A stretch of 64,000 bases of DNA from the NCBI GenBank assembly GCA_018902385.1, contig JABSSW010000012.1, positions 434,001-498,000 on the forward strand. The letters run 5' to 3'. The notes below the pieces were generated by a model. That model was not told the DNA's origin. It searched no databases and was given only the letters and a program-made list of their open reading frames with translations. Both the position numbers and the translations under genes were made by a program. The DNA comes from Physcia stellaris (Eukaryota; Ascomycota; Lecanoromycetes; Caliciales; Physciaceae). Shown here one piece after another: positions 24,925 to 35,932 of the stretch (positions are counted from its first letter, which is position 1; every line of letters starts with the position of its first letter).

Positions 24925-27900
24925 CTACCTCCCAACCAGCGCAACGCCCCCATTCCCCCTCCTCCCCTCCCTCACCGCGCTCCTTTCCCTCTCCCCCCTC
25001 CTCATCTTCAGCATCCAGCCCGGCCCAGTCGGCAAGCTCGAATCGCCCTCATACGCGCTATCGCTCGGCTCCACCGGATCGCTGCTGAGGGTCAAATCGA
25101 TAATCTGGCTTCCCTCGGGCACCTGGCTGCCGAAGACGAAGCCCGTGTCGTATTGCAGGGCGCTTTCGTCGGAGCGGACGAAGGGCGGGGCGCGTTTCTG
25201 GGTGTGCTGTTTCTGGGTGTTGGAAGTCTGGGTGCTGCTGCTGGGGTGGGAGGGCAGGCCCGAGATGTCGAGGTCCGAGGCTTCGGATTTGATTTCCGAG
25301 ACGTCGTGATTGTCGTTGGTGGTGTCGAAGTTGGACGAGGTTGGATGGGTCATGGAGGCGATTTTGCGGGCGAAGACTCTTTCTAGGGAGGGGAATTCGG
25401 AGTCTGATGAGGAGGCTCTGTTGTGCGGGCTGCTGTCCACTTTCTTATTCGTAGTGCCGCCTTTGTCTTTCGATTTCAGGTCCGGTGCGGTGCTGCTGAT
25501 GCGAGGGTTGACTTTCGCTTTTGATAGCCTAGGTGGTGAGATGGACTTCGTAGTTCGTGAACGGCTGTTGTGCGAGGCGACCTTCGATTTGGACGCCTTC
25601 GGAGTCGACGACAACGAGCTCACACCGTCTGACTCAATCTGCTGGTTCGCTTGCGTGTCCCATAGCGCCGAGTCTTGGTCGATGGCTGTCGGATACTCAT
25701 CAGCAGCGTCAACGCTGAGCGAAGGCTCTTGCCTAAGGCTTGGAAGACGTGGCTCTTCGATACTGTCCGGTACTTCGGCTGGTTCCTGCATTGTCTCAGC
25801 TATCTCAGCTGGTAACACTTGGTCATCATCTCCTTGATCAAGGCGTGAGTCGGAATGGAAGCCATTAATAGGCGACGACGGCTCAGACGAGCGTACATGG
25901 ATCTCCTTCTCCATGGTTTCCTTCGCGGGAGACATTATCTCCTCCTGCCTGACCTCAGGATTGAGGCTTGATCGCCAGCCCGCGTCACGGATAAGTTTGG
26001 AAATCTCCTCGCGTACTTCTTCATGCATGTGATTTTTCTTCTCCTCGCTAGGTCGTGCGAAAGTCGGCCTCTTGCCGTCATTCTGGCTGGGTGAAGGTTC
26101 CCATGTTGGGGCCGCCATTGCTTCCGCTGTTCCAGATGTCTTTAATGTAGCGGAGAGATCTGGGTACTCGACCCGATCCGATGCGGCTTCCTGTGCGAGC
26201 TCTGCTGCGGTGTCCTCCATTTCAGTGTCTGGTGCAGTATCCGCGATATCTTCCTTGTCTGTAATCTCAGCCACTGTGTCCTCAATGCCCTCCCAGCTTT
26301 CGTCGGCATTCCCTTCTTCGACTTCATGGACATCATCATCCAATGCCGCTGTTTCATCGATAGTAGTTTCTCCCATCTCGGCATCAACGGCTACATCGTC
26401 TTGGTTCGTGTCCATAGCATGTGCATCCTCTTCGCATTGAATAGTCTGTGGGTCACCCTCATTTGCGGTCACCATATGCTCTTCCTCTGTAAGTTTAAGC
26501 GTCCGTGATTCGTCGTCGTTTTTAGTTACGATATGGTCGTCCTCATTCCCCTGGTATGACTCCGATCTGCGCAAGATTTTGGGCTCAATCAATTCAGCAA
26601 ACAGAATTTCGAGGCTACCACTGCCACCCTCGTCCTCCTCTTCTCCTTGGCTGTCATATCCTGGCATTTCAAATTTGTTATAAGTTCGCTTGCCTGTCAC
26701 AGGATCGTAAGACATCGCTTTGTTGGTTCGATCGCGGTGTGCTAGGGTCATTCTGAGGGTTCCATCTTCTGTAACCTCATTTATTATAGCAGTTTTATAA
26801 TCAGACACGCGGGGTTGCCAATTCGTCTCTTGTGACATATCAAGTTTTTTGAATGCAATCACCGTACCGGCAATGGCAGAATCTTTGACAAGACTGGCAC
26901 ATCCAGCCAAATCTTCTGGCAAAGGTGGTAAATCTTCTTCATATTTCTCGGTGGCGTCGGCGGATTCGATATGAGACTCCGCTGCGGCTGGCTCATTGAT
27001 CACACTTCCGTCTTGCTGGGCTTGCGATGGCTGTACTGAGTCTATCTGCTGGTTTTCCATTTCACCAATGCTCATGGTGAGAGGTGATACGGACTTCATA
27101 CGCTTTCCCTGAGGTTCTATCCCTTGCTCTTCAAATCCCTCATCATAATATTGCTGGTTGTTGCGTTTCCGCTTCTTGTTACCCCCTTTCTTGCCTTTGC
27201 CGCCATTGTATCCTCGCTGTTGCTGCGGATCCCATCTCTGGACGAACGGAAATGGAGGGGTACTTAATACAATGCCTTCCTGACAACATTCGACGGCCCT
27301 GAGATCAATCTTGTCTCTCCAGCTCTCATCGTCCTCCATAGCAGTTTCCGCTACCTCCTCTTGGTTGGAAGTCTCAGGCTGAGTTGAGACTTTTTAACGG
27401 GTCTGATGTCTTTCATCAATTTATCTTGTAAGGCCTTTTCGTCCTCCTTGGTCTTGGGTGTTCGGAGCCCTAGAGCACCGAACAGCATTCGTCTCGAGCT
27501 TGCCAGATCAATTTTGGCACGAGGCTTCGATGACTGGACTAACGGTGAGCTGTCATCTGCGGATCGCTCTTTCGATATCGATCTCTCTTGAATTGCATTA
27601 ACCGGACTTATCTTAGCGTGGGCTACTTCTAAACTTGGTGATTCCTTGTGCAGTGGCAGTTTCGAAGACTCGAGAAGGTGTTGTTCCGAGCTCTTGCGCC
27701 GCCTATTCGCTGAATCTTCTGACATTGACGGTCTGTGTACCACTGCAGGCTCGTTAGGAGTGTCATCGACTAAGGTCGGGCCGGAACCGTGGGCGGCTTG
27801 TTCCATTGCTGAAAGAGTGCCAACTTCAACACCTCCAGAGGCAATGGATTCCAGTAGAGCCTTCTTCCTACTTTCGAACTCGTCATTGCCTGTCGCTGCA

Positions 27901-29901
27901 TAATCGTTCGCAGACTTTATGTCGTTGCCTGGCTCAGTGGAAACCCCCTTTGCACTACGTATTCTTCTGACATCAGCAACCGTGGCATCGTCTGCAAAGC
28001 GGCCTGACTCTTTGCCTTGCTTCAGAATACGTGCTAACTTTCGACGTTCGTTACGCTTTTGAGTATGTCGATAACCCTCACCGGGCGCCACTGGAGGCTG
28101 CAGAGGACCTGATATCTCTGGCTGCGGTAGTGCTGCGTCTGCGGTGGCCGCAATAATGCTGCGTAAATCATTGTGCTTGGCTGAACTCTGGCTCTGTCCT
28201 GGTTTCGTTGCTTGAGTTTCCCTATTCTTATTTGGCGGCTTTGACAATGCGTCCTTGGAAGTTGTAGTTGGTGGAGAGACAGTAGATTCCTTTGTACTAG
28301 TAGGACCGTCGTCATCTTCAGAATCAGAGTCAGAGCTGCTACTGGAAGACGACAGATCAGAAGAAGATGTATTGGAATCCGCCTGAAGCTTCGACGAAGC
28401 GTCAGATGACTCGTCAACGTTCATGCCTGAGCTTGAGCTGCTGCTTGATGAAGACCCAGAAGAGGAAGTATCATCGCTATCCGAATCACTCTCGGATGAG
28501 ACAAATGATGATGTGTCGGATTCATTAGACATGATCTACGTAGGATCTTTGGTCAGCTTCGGGGATCATTGATGTTGGCAAATACGCAGCGCATATTTTT
28601 TTTGGGCAGGCCTCTAGCTATATATTGGAAATAGGTTCGATGTTTCATCTACCATGTAATGATAGAGAAGACATTATAGACTTACGTCGCTCGAAACCTC
28701 ACCAACACGCGGCTCAGTATTTTCCTTGTCTGATTCGTCCATATCATTGTCCACGTCAAGAGGAGGCTCGAAATCTCCATCCTCGGTATCTTCAGAGTCA
28801 TCGTGATTCAGTATTGTTGTGGGGGGCGTCTCGGGGCTGTTATTCTGGAATCGTACATTTTTATGCTAGCGCTCGATTCTCGCCTTTGTGGAGTTGCCAA
28901 TGCTCCGGAAGGCGTCCCTGAATTAGGGGCACCAACATTATTCGTATTCACCAAGCCGTTTGTCTTGCGTCGTTTCCTTCGCAAGCCTTCCTGGCCCCTT
29001 GACGCATTTTCCTGTGAGAAGAAATCCAGCAGCGGGTTATTGTAAACGCCAGGATATGGTCTGCCGTTTTCATCGAGTAATTTCAGTAATGCAGGACCTT
29101 GCAAACCTAGTCCTCGGAGCCTCTGAGACCTGGTCACCCGCTGTGAGTTCGTCTCTGCCGAAGCTGAATCCTGAGCTCCATTTGTGGCGTCCAGGGAGTT
29201 ACTGCCAGCTGTGACCGCTATTTCTCGCCCATCTGTGTGTATATCTTGAAGCTCTATAGCTAATTCCGATTGCTGATGATCATCTGCAAGCCATTCGTCA
29301 TCTGTGATATCGTCATTATCTTCGGCTGAGGCATCATCTTCGTTGTAAAAGCCAGAGGGAACAATAGCCTGACGTTCGTCGGAGAGTTCGTCGACGTCAT
29401 CGTCGTCCTGTTCATTGTACGTCACGCGTTTTCGCTTTCTGGGCGGAATTGCAATAGCTGGCCTGTCTATCCGTCGAGGGAATGGGCGGCCAAAAGCTAC
29501 TCCATCTATGAGATGCCTTCCATCGGATGAAATTTGATGTCTTCCAGATATCCTCCGCTGTCTGAGGTCTAGCGTTTGCAGGGGGCGTATGCTAACCATA
29601 TTTCAGCACACCGCCTGCACCAAATATGAAAGAAGGTCCCATACCAAACTTCGTCGTCTTCTTTCAGCACTTGATTCAGCTCGGTAAAGTGCAAGCACTC
29701 GAACCCCTTGACTTCAACGGCATAATCCTCTAGACCCCAGTTTTCCGCCTCCAATGGTATGACCTCATTCACTTGCTCCAGGAATTGGGAGATTGTGAGA
29801 CTACCCACGGCAGTACTAGATGTAGGTTGGGCTGCTCCAACATTGTACAGCACTTTCGCAGGCGGAAAAGTGTGCCGCTGTACAGTTAACTGTAGCCTCA
29901 T
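24925..29901 (-). CDS. coilin-like nuclear scaffold protein (fungal coilin N-domain plus Tudor-like domain)
   Basis: Exon 1 is 29901-29645, exon 2 is 29591-28686, and the last exon runs 28535-24925 (introns 53 and 150 bp). The N-terminus MRLQLTVQRHTFPPAKVL...VNEVIPLEAENWGLEDYAVE has the ubiquitin-like coilin N-domain character. It is followed by SGRHQISSDGRHLIDGV and basic PPRKRKR. A Ser/Asp-rich acidic region comes next, then SWRDKIDLRAVECCQEGI, and a coilin-type Tudor-like segment AGTVIAFKKLDM...VSDYKTAIINEV. A very acidic tail ends the protein. Coilin scaffolds Cajal bodies and snRNP maturation; the role here is inferred. Two one-base frame changes occur, at the G6 run 28821-28826 and the T5 run 27391-27395. 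Adding one base at each gives exactly 1,592 codons and continuous family-like sequence, so I treat this as one gene, not three. Confidence 0.75.
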
Positions 29902-30173
29902 CGGTGCGGTCAATATTTTCGTATGATAATCACAGCAATGCTAAATTTGTTCAGGAGAAATTATGGAGTTGTTGATGAACGCGTGCGTGCATTTGACGTG
30001 ACCGAGGCCCCACGCTAAAGGATTGCGGACATGACGCTAATCGAAGCGAGGCCCTAAGATGGCATTGGGGGACTCGGGAGTCGTCTCATGAGTCAATTCC
30101 CGATTAGATGTACGTATAACTACTACTTCAACGTACTCAATTCGAAGGCATCACACAGACAGGGATTACATGT

Positions 30174-31248
30174 TCAGTAGGCCATCCTGTGTTTCGATTT
30201 TGGCGTCCGCTCTATGTCACTTCCACTATCAACATTCCCATTGGGTAACGCTCCTGTCATGGTATGATCGCTACCATTTCCTGCCCCTAGCCTCCTACTT
30301 GAACTCGATCTACCTTGCGACCGAATGAAGTCCTGCTGGCGTAGCTCTTTCTCCTCTGCATCACCCAGCAACGTGCCTTCTATACTTACAAATGCCGGCT
30401 CTCGATCGGAAGTTCGCGATGCTTCCATGTCTTTAACCTTGAACGTCAGAGCCCCCTCCACTCTCTTCCCATCTCCGTTCACGAAATATCCGTCCCCATC
30501 TCCAAATCCATTGCTTTGCGGCGTCTCCTCTTCCCCCACTTGGACAGCTGACTGTTTTGATCTCCGTGCACCGAATCGTCCCGTACTCCCTCGTATCCAT
30601 TTCCACTCTTTTGGTAACCTCTTGCGCTCGATACTAGCGCTGAAGAAGTTGTAGCATACCAGGCCAATATTTCCTTCATTCTGTAAATTGATCCAACCTT
30701 CTATGCGACAACCCCTTCGCGGTCGAAAAACAAGGAAGTCAGCTGTGACCCACACGAAGCTAGCGGCATATTCGTCGATAGACTGCGCTAGCACTGGCCC
30801 TTCCCTCTCATCTCCGTCTTCTTCGGGGCCTTCTGGGGGTTGCAGATAGCTTTGGGTTGCTGTAAGATAGTACAACGCCATTCAGAGGAGGATAGTAATT
30901 CAATATCAGCGGTGATAGGTGTTCGGCGCATATACCTCGGAGAGGGTATTGTTGACATATTGGAGAAAGTGGTAGGTAGAGAGATGAGGTCTGCTCGAAA
31001 AAAGGCGATGCTTCGACTGTGTCGGTTGCTTGTGATGTTTCCTCGGCTATATCAAATTGCCCTTGAGTTTCCTCGGGTATCGAGCCATGCGTAGTTCCAT
31101 TTGCCCGGTGTTTCTTGACGGGAGTTGGTGAAATAGAATGCTGCTCGGTTCTTTTGCGCTTTTTGTCCTTTTTCCTTGATTTCTTGTCTTTTGATCTACT
31201 TATCTGAGCAGAATTGGGAGACTCGACGCCATCGAGCTGCATGGACAT
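30174..31248 (-). CDS. RPA43: RNA polymerase I subunit Rpa43
   Basis: About 357 residues. A Lys-rich N-terminus (KDKKSRKKDKKRKR) is followed by the Rpb7-N-like segment (SLYLPLSPICQQYPLRGICA, HLSPLILNYYPPLNGVVLSY). The OB/S1-like domain follows (SFVWVTADFLVFRPRRG, GWINLQNEGNIGLVCYNFF), then a Ser-rich tail. Rpa43 is part of the Pol I stalk and contacts initiation factor Rrn3. The frame changes once at the G5 run 30835-30839; with one base fewer the sequence reads SNPKLSATPEGPEEDGDERE smoothly and totals 358 codons. I judge this a homopolymer error rather than a broken gene, since the gene is essential in yeasts and both halves are intact. Divergent from the J-protein gene with about 300 bp between the starts. 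Confidence 0.88.
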
Positions 31249-31547
31249 TCTCGGTCCTTGACAGCTTTTGAAGGTGACAATTTGAGGCGAAAATCAGGCC
31301 TCGTGAAAAGCTTCCCCGACAATATTCTCCGCATGACGCTAGTGGGTGGCATTAAGCGGAGATAAAAAGCGGAAGAGCGCGTGTGCTTCCCGCGAGTCGC
31401 GTATCTAGAGGACACCTTTTCTGTCATGCCAATTATCACTTAAACATGCATCTACTGCCTGATCGAATTCCACACCAAGGTTGGGCTTTTGATGAGGGCA
31501 TAAGAATCTTCTCCTGTCAAACATAACATCTAGAGTGTCGTCGCAAT
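31249..31547. promoter_or_regulatory. bidirectional promoter region, RPA43 / J-protein
   Basis: Two oppositely directed, well-supported starts lie 299 bp apart with no gene between, so the promoters of both must sit here. No TATA box or specific factor site could be assigned. Confidence 0.5.
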
Positions 31548-32796
31548 ATGGCCGCCAACGTCAACGTCTCCCTCAATAACATCTTCTCCTACGTCGGCTG
31601 GACCTTTCTACCAAATGTGAGAGATCCCGCGTATGGACCCCTTTACTATTCTGTCCTGCGTACTACCCTTCAGTTTGAAGAACGCTGCTAAAAAACCTCT
31701 CAGCTTGTGACAGGATGGATCCAAGCAATCTACTATGGCATCGTTATCCGGGCTGGTGACCCCAAGCCCCAGCCTGGCACACCTCTCTATGTCAAGCATC
31801 GCCGTAGAATACACATTACCGTCGTACTCGCATACCTAGCCTACACCATATATGAGGCAGACTATTGGATGCGCCAAGCGGGCGATTTCTACCAACTCCT
31901 GGGCGTGCCCCTTGACGCCGATGACAGGGTAATAAAATCACGGTTTCGGAGACTGGCGGCCTTGCATCACCCAGACAAGATCTCATCCGTGTTTGGCTCG
32001 GACCGTGATACAGGTGCGGCAGACGCGTACTTTGTGAGCTTGAAGACAGCGCAGGATGCCCTTACGAATCCCGTGAAGAGATATGCGTATGAGAGATTCG
32101 GGCCGGATATTGTGCAGTGGCAGCATTGTTCGACAGTCAAGGACTATCTATGGGCGGGAGTACCGAGTGCTTCAGGGTTTTATATCGGAAGTTTCTTTCT
32201 CATGATTGTGTTGGGTACTCTGGGATATGTCAATTGGGGTCGCTACGTAAGTCATCCTTTCGCTGTTTGAGGTAATTTCGTGACTGATGTTGGAGGCAAA
32301 GTGGCGCTATTTGACCTTCACCGCTCTCTGCATCCTTGAAATGTACATCCTCACCCGCACCTACACTCCTCCCGTCCTAACCTCAGTCATCAACCCCTTC
32401 CTCACAACATTCACCACACATCCTCCCCTGCTCCCCTTTCAACTTCTTCACCTAGCTCGCAAATCGACCTTTACACTCTTCATTGCCCTCAGCCAGCTCT
32501 CCTCTATCTTCGCTCCTCCAACTTCTCCAACGTCATCCTCGAATGGCGGCATCGACCCCCAGCAACTCATGAGGTTGGAGCAAATGGCCAAAGGGAGCGA
32601 CATGGAAACAGTGCGTCTGCTGTCATTGGAGATGTCGCCCTTTGCAGGCGATGAGGGGATGGTCAAGGAGCTGAGAGGGCGAGTGAGGGACTGGCTGGTC
32701 ACCAATACAATAAGAGCGGATCCGGAGGTTAGGGACGCCGTGGGGAGGGCGTTGGGCAGGAGGAGAGTAGGAGCACCGCCTGGGGCACGGCAATGA
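31548..32796 (+). CDS. membrane J-domain (DnaJ/Hsp40) protein, ER type
   Basis: Exons 31548-31616, 31704-32246 and 32302-32796 (introns 87 and 55 bp) give 368 residues. The N-terminus has hydrophobic segments (around SYVGWTFLPNLVTGWIQAI and ITVVLAYLAYTIYEA). A J domain follows (GDFYQLLGVPLDADDRVIKS, with the HPD motif in ALHHPDKIS). Two further membrane segments follow (GFYIGSFFLMIVLGTLGYV and LTFTALCILEMYIL), then a C-terminal soluble tail. The HPD tripeptide stimulates an Hsp70 partner; the topology suggests ER or another endomembrane. The specific member of the J-protein family is not recognised. Its 3' end converges on the ankyrin gene. Confidence 0.87.
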
Positions 32797-32865
32797 CATT
32801 TGCTTGTAAGTTACGCTGTCTTAGATCCTACCGAAGCAGGCATAGAATGGTGATTCCGCCTAAAG

Positions 32866-33660
32866 TTATCCCATTCTATTATTTATGTGTTTCATTTGCT
32901 TCTCCGCTTGCTCTTGGATTAAGGCGATGATTTCCTTGTTTCCTTTCTCATGAGCCCAGTCAAGTGCCCTCTGCGGATCCTTAAGCCCGGATCGCTTCAG
33001 CAGAAACTCTAGAGTGGCGGTTCGTTGCTTCTGGATGACCTCGTTCAAAACCGCATTGGTCACCAAAGCTCCACGATCAACCATTTTCTCGACAATCTCC
33101 AAGGGCTGCTCGAATTTTACGGCGTAGAAAAGTGGTCCAGCTCCGGGGAAGCCGCCTTCATTTGGATCCGCTCCACTGTCCAAGAGATAGTTGGGTAGCA
33201 AAGGATTCCCACCACGACAAGCCTCCATCAGTAAGCTTGTATTCAGTGAGTCGAATTCGTAGTTGACAATAGAAGGAGAGTGGGCATGGAGAAGCTTGAA
33301 AGTCTCGAGATGTGGTTCTGAGAGAGCGGCCTCAAGGATGCTTTGGCGATTAAGATCGACTGTAGGGTATGTCTTGAGGATAAGTGCGACAATAGAGGAC
33401 TGGCCGTGACCAACCGCGGCAGCGATCAGTTTCCAGGTTGGTGGAGGAGCGGATGGCAGTGGATCGGGCTCGCCATATTTCGGATCGACCGGAGGGCTGC
33501 CATCTTTTATTCCGCATGCTTGTAGCAATTGCTGCAATTTAGGGACATTGCCGGACTCGCAGGCCTCAATCATGGCCTTCTGCATGTTTGAAGAATTAGA
33601 TCCCAAGTTTTCCTCGTCGTCGAGGTTTTGAAGAGAGCTTCCAGATTCCATGATGGGCAT
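32866..33660 (-). CDS. ankyrin-repeat protein
   Basis: Single exon, 264 residues, starting at the first ATG. Ankyrin-type repeats are visible: MQKAMIEACESGNVPKLQQL, WKLIAAAVGHGQSSIVALIL, LLMEACRGGNPLLPNYLLDSG(ADPN) and GPLFYAVKFEQPLEIVEKMV followed by DRGA. The C-terminus is a short helical segment. No catalytic domain. Such proteins are protein-binding adaptors; the partner is unknown. It converges with the J-protein gene, only 69 bp from its stop. Confidence 0.85.
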   Translation of the reverse strand: MPIMESGSSLQNLDDEENLGSNSSNMQKAMIEACESGNVPKLQQLLQACGIKDGSPPVDPKYGEPDPLPSAPPPTWKLIAAAVGHGQSSIVALILKTYPTVDLNRQSILEAALSEPHLETFKLLHAHSPSIVNYEFDSLNTSLLMEACRGGNPLLPNYLLDSGADPNEGGFPGAGPLFYAVKFEQPLEIVEKMVDRGALVTNAVLNEVIQKQRTATLEFLLKRSGLKDPQRALDWAHEKGNKEIIALIQEQAEKQMKHINNRMG

Positions 33661-34779
33661 TGATGGTGTGCTTTGTCTTGGCCAGCTCTTTGCCTAAGGA
33701 CGTTGGAAGTGAAGGAAGTACGGCTTGATGAAGGGATGGTGCTGTTGCTCTTGTGTGATGCCTGACGTCAGCCAGTTTTACGAAAGGGGGCTGTGCCGTG
33801 GGGGCCTGAGCAGTGAGCAGGAATGTTTCTCAGCTTACAGAACACTTTCACCACTTTGGCAGTGATGCTCCGGCTCACGTTTCGGAATTTCGAGAGTATG
33901 ACGTCGATTGACCTCAGGATATGATACTCGATCACGGTCCGCGCTAGACAAGAAGCATCATCAACATCCATCCAATCACGATGTGATTGGAATCCTGAAT
34001 AAACCCTCTCGAGCCTCGGTCTCATTCCGAAGTATCCGAAAACCGAGAACTTCCAACCCTAAGTGATGTGGACGATGTCAGATTAATATTGCGGCTGGCC
34101 TGATATACGGCAGGGGAGATGATCTCTGATCAAGCAGTCAACCTTACAGGTTCGAAAATACTCTTTGTTCAACTGTCAGCTGGAAAATACGCAATTGCCA
34201 TACTCGTTGATGAAACACCTACTCGTATTCTCACCGTTACTGGTATTTTCTCCAAGTCTGAACTGCCGCTGAAACCAAGTCCAGATCAAACCAAAATGAT
34301 CGGCCTTTGCATTCAAATCCTGGACGCAGAGTATCATACGCCCTTGTACCACTGTAATCTGGCCCCCATCCAACCCAGCTGTCGTCTCCATCTACTACTA
34401 TAGTCTACTAAGCCTTCGCCAAAGCCGGTTGCCTCGTTTCAATTTCCGCTGGATCTTCGTCCTCTGAAACATATTTGTACTACATCGTACCACTCTAATG
34501 CCTCAGTCCTGATCTTATGCTCGTGTCATATCCTATCCTTGTTGGTTCTCGAAGAAGGCGGAGCAGAAAAAGTCGGAGTTGTGACGCAAATCCGCCCACT
34601 TCAACTTGAATCGATCTACTCATGATCCCTTTCCTATAAATTGAATGTGTCTCGCAAGCTTAACATCAGACTCAATCCTTTCTTTCTATACCGACATCAT
34701 AGAGCCCTTCAGCTGACTGAGTTTTCTTCGGTGGGAAAAGAACCTGCCGCCTTTTCAAAAATCTTGACTGTCTCTTAAA
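33661..34779. other. intergenic between divergent genes
   Basis: About 1.1 kb with no accepted gene. A 94-codon frame at 34119-34403 (+) has no recognisable domain and no good context. The interval must include the promoters of the ankyrin gene (-) and the secreted-protein gene (+). Confidence 0.5.
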
Positions 34780-35932
34780 ATGAGGCCTCTCATATCCTCT
34801 CTTTATCTCCTCGGTATTCATACTACGTTTACCTTAGCTGGGAATTGCCTTTCCCTTTGTCGAGACCCCGACGACTGTCCCCCTGGTCCAACCCAGCCGA
34901 ATGAGTCGCCACCTATCTGGCAGACGTGCCCAAGCGGGCCTGCGACAGGAGCTCAATGGGCATGTCAGGCTCCCGATATCGCTTTCCCTACCGTTGCATG
35001 TCTTACTGCGGATATGAGAACCTGTGGTCTCATCGGTCAAGGTGGTCGCAGCACGGTCTTTTATTCCTTTGGTGTGGCAACTGTCCAAGCACGGACACAG
35101 TTCCGGGATACTCTCGATCCGAAAGGTGTCATGTTCAATGATGCACTGGACGAAGGCTATTGGAACTCGGTCCTCAATGTCCCCAAGTTTCACATGGACA
35201 TTAATGCGAGAATGGCGGTCTTGGTCGCTCGATATGCCGAAGCCATGGCAACGGTCTCCACGGGCGAAGTCTTCCTCGTTGTCAAGGCTTACGACGGCGC
35301 AGGAGGTGGGCGAGGAGCTTATCAGAATCCGTTACCTGGAGATAACACGATAAACGTGTGGCGTAATTACGAGTTTCCAACCTTGCAACGTAACTCTGCC
35401 GTCACCAAGGTGACCAGTGTGGATCTGACCGACAACCTCAAACGTCACGTGGACTGGCAGCCAAATTCAGGCGACCAGGAGTTGCCAGCACATCCTGCCG
35501 ACGATCTAGAGGTTCCTGACCCGCCAGAAGGCTGCGCCGCCAGGAGAGTGAAGAGACAAGCTACTGCATGCGCTACATGTATAACTTTTGCTCCGCCAGG
35601 ACGTGCCACAGGTACGATCTCGGTCAGTAGCACCCGGACTGGCAGTGCACACGCGACCACCGCCCAAACCCCAACCACCACCCCCGCCCCAGCTTCCCCT
35701 ACGGCTACTACAACAATGGTTACGACTACGAGCGCCGGTAAGTGATCTGATTGTGAGAGAGCGTTCAGGATGTGCGGATGACTGACCTGCTCTAGCCCCT
35801 GTTTGCTCACCGGGCTTCTATGGGACCGATACGAGCTGTGGGGATAAGTGTAACGGGTCAGGGGCGAAGTGCGAGTGTATTGAGGCAGGGTATTTGGTTT
35901 TCAACAACGCCTGTACCTGTACGTGCGGGTAA
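34780..35932 (+). CDS. secreted Cys-rich protein of unknown function
   Basis: Two exons, 34780-35737 and 35796-35932 (intron 58 bp), 364 residues. The N-terminus MRPLISSLYLLGIHTTFTLA is a signal peptide. A Cys-containing region follows (CLSLCRDPDDCPPG). Then comes a globular domain of about 150 residues (STVFYSFGVATVQARTQFRD, INARMAVLVARYAEAMATV) that I do not recognise. After it are a dibasic site, a Thr/Pro-rich stalk, and, on the second exon, a compact Cys-rich EGF-like end (CSPGFYGTDTSCGDKCNGSG and CECIEAG...CTCTCG). The architecture (signal peptide, domain, O-glycosylated stalk, EGF-like tail) fits a secreted or wall-linked protein, possibly lineage-specific. I assign no function. Confidence 0.75.

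Noticed and set aside
27340-28535. Separate Ser/Asp-rich protein gene ending at 27351 (-)
   Set aside because: It starts right after a splice acceptor and continues into the next segment with one added base; it is the middle of the coilin-like gene.
28805-28850. A 20-bp intron (GTACGA...AACAG) to fix the coilin frame
   Set aside because: Far below the minimum intron size seen in this window; a homopolymer miscount fits better.
34119-34403. 94-codon frame on plus strand
   Set aside because: No domain, no supporting splice sites, lies in the shared upstream region of two divergent genes.
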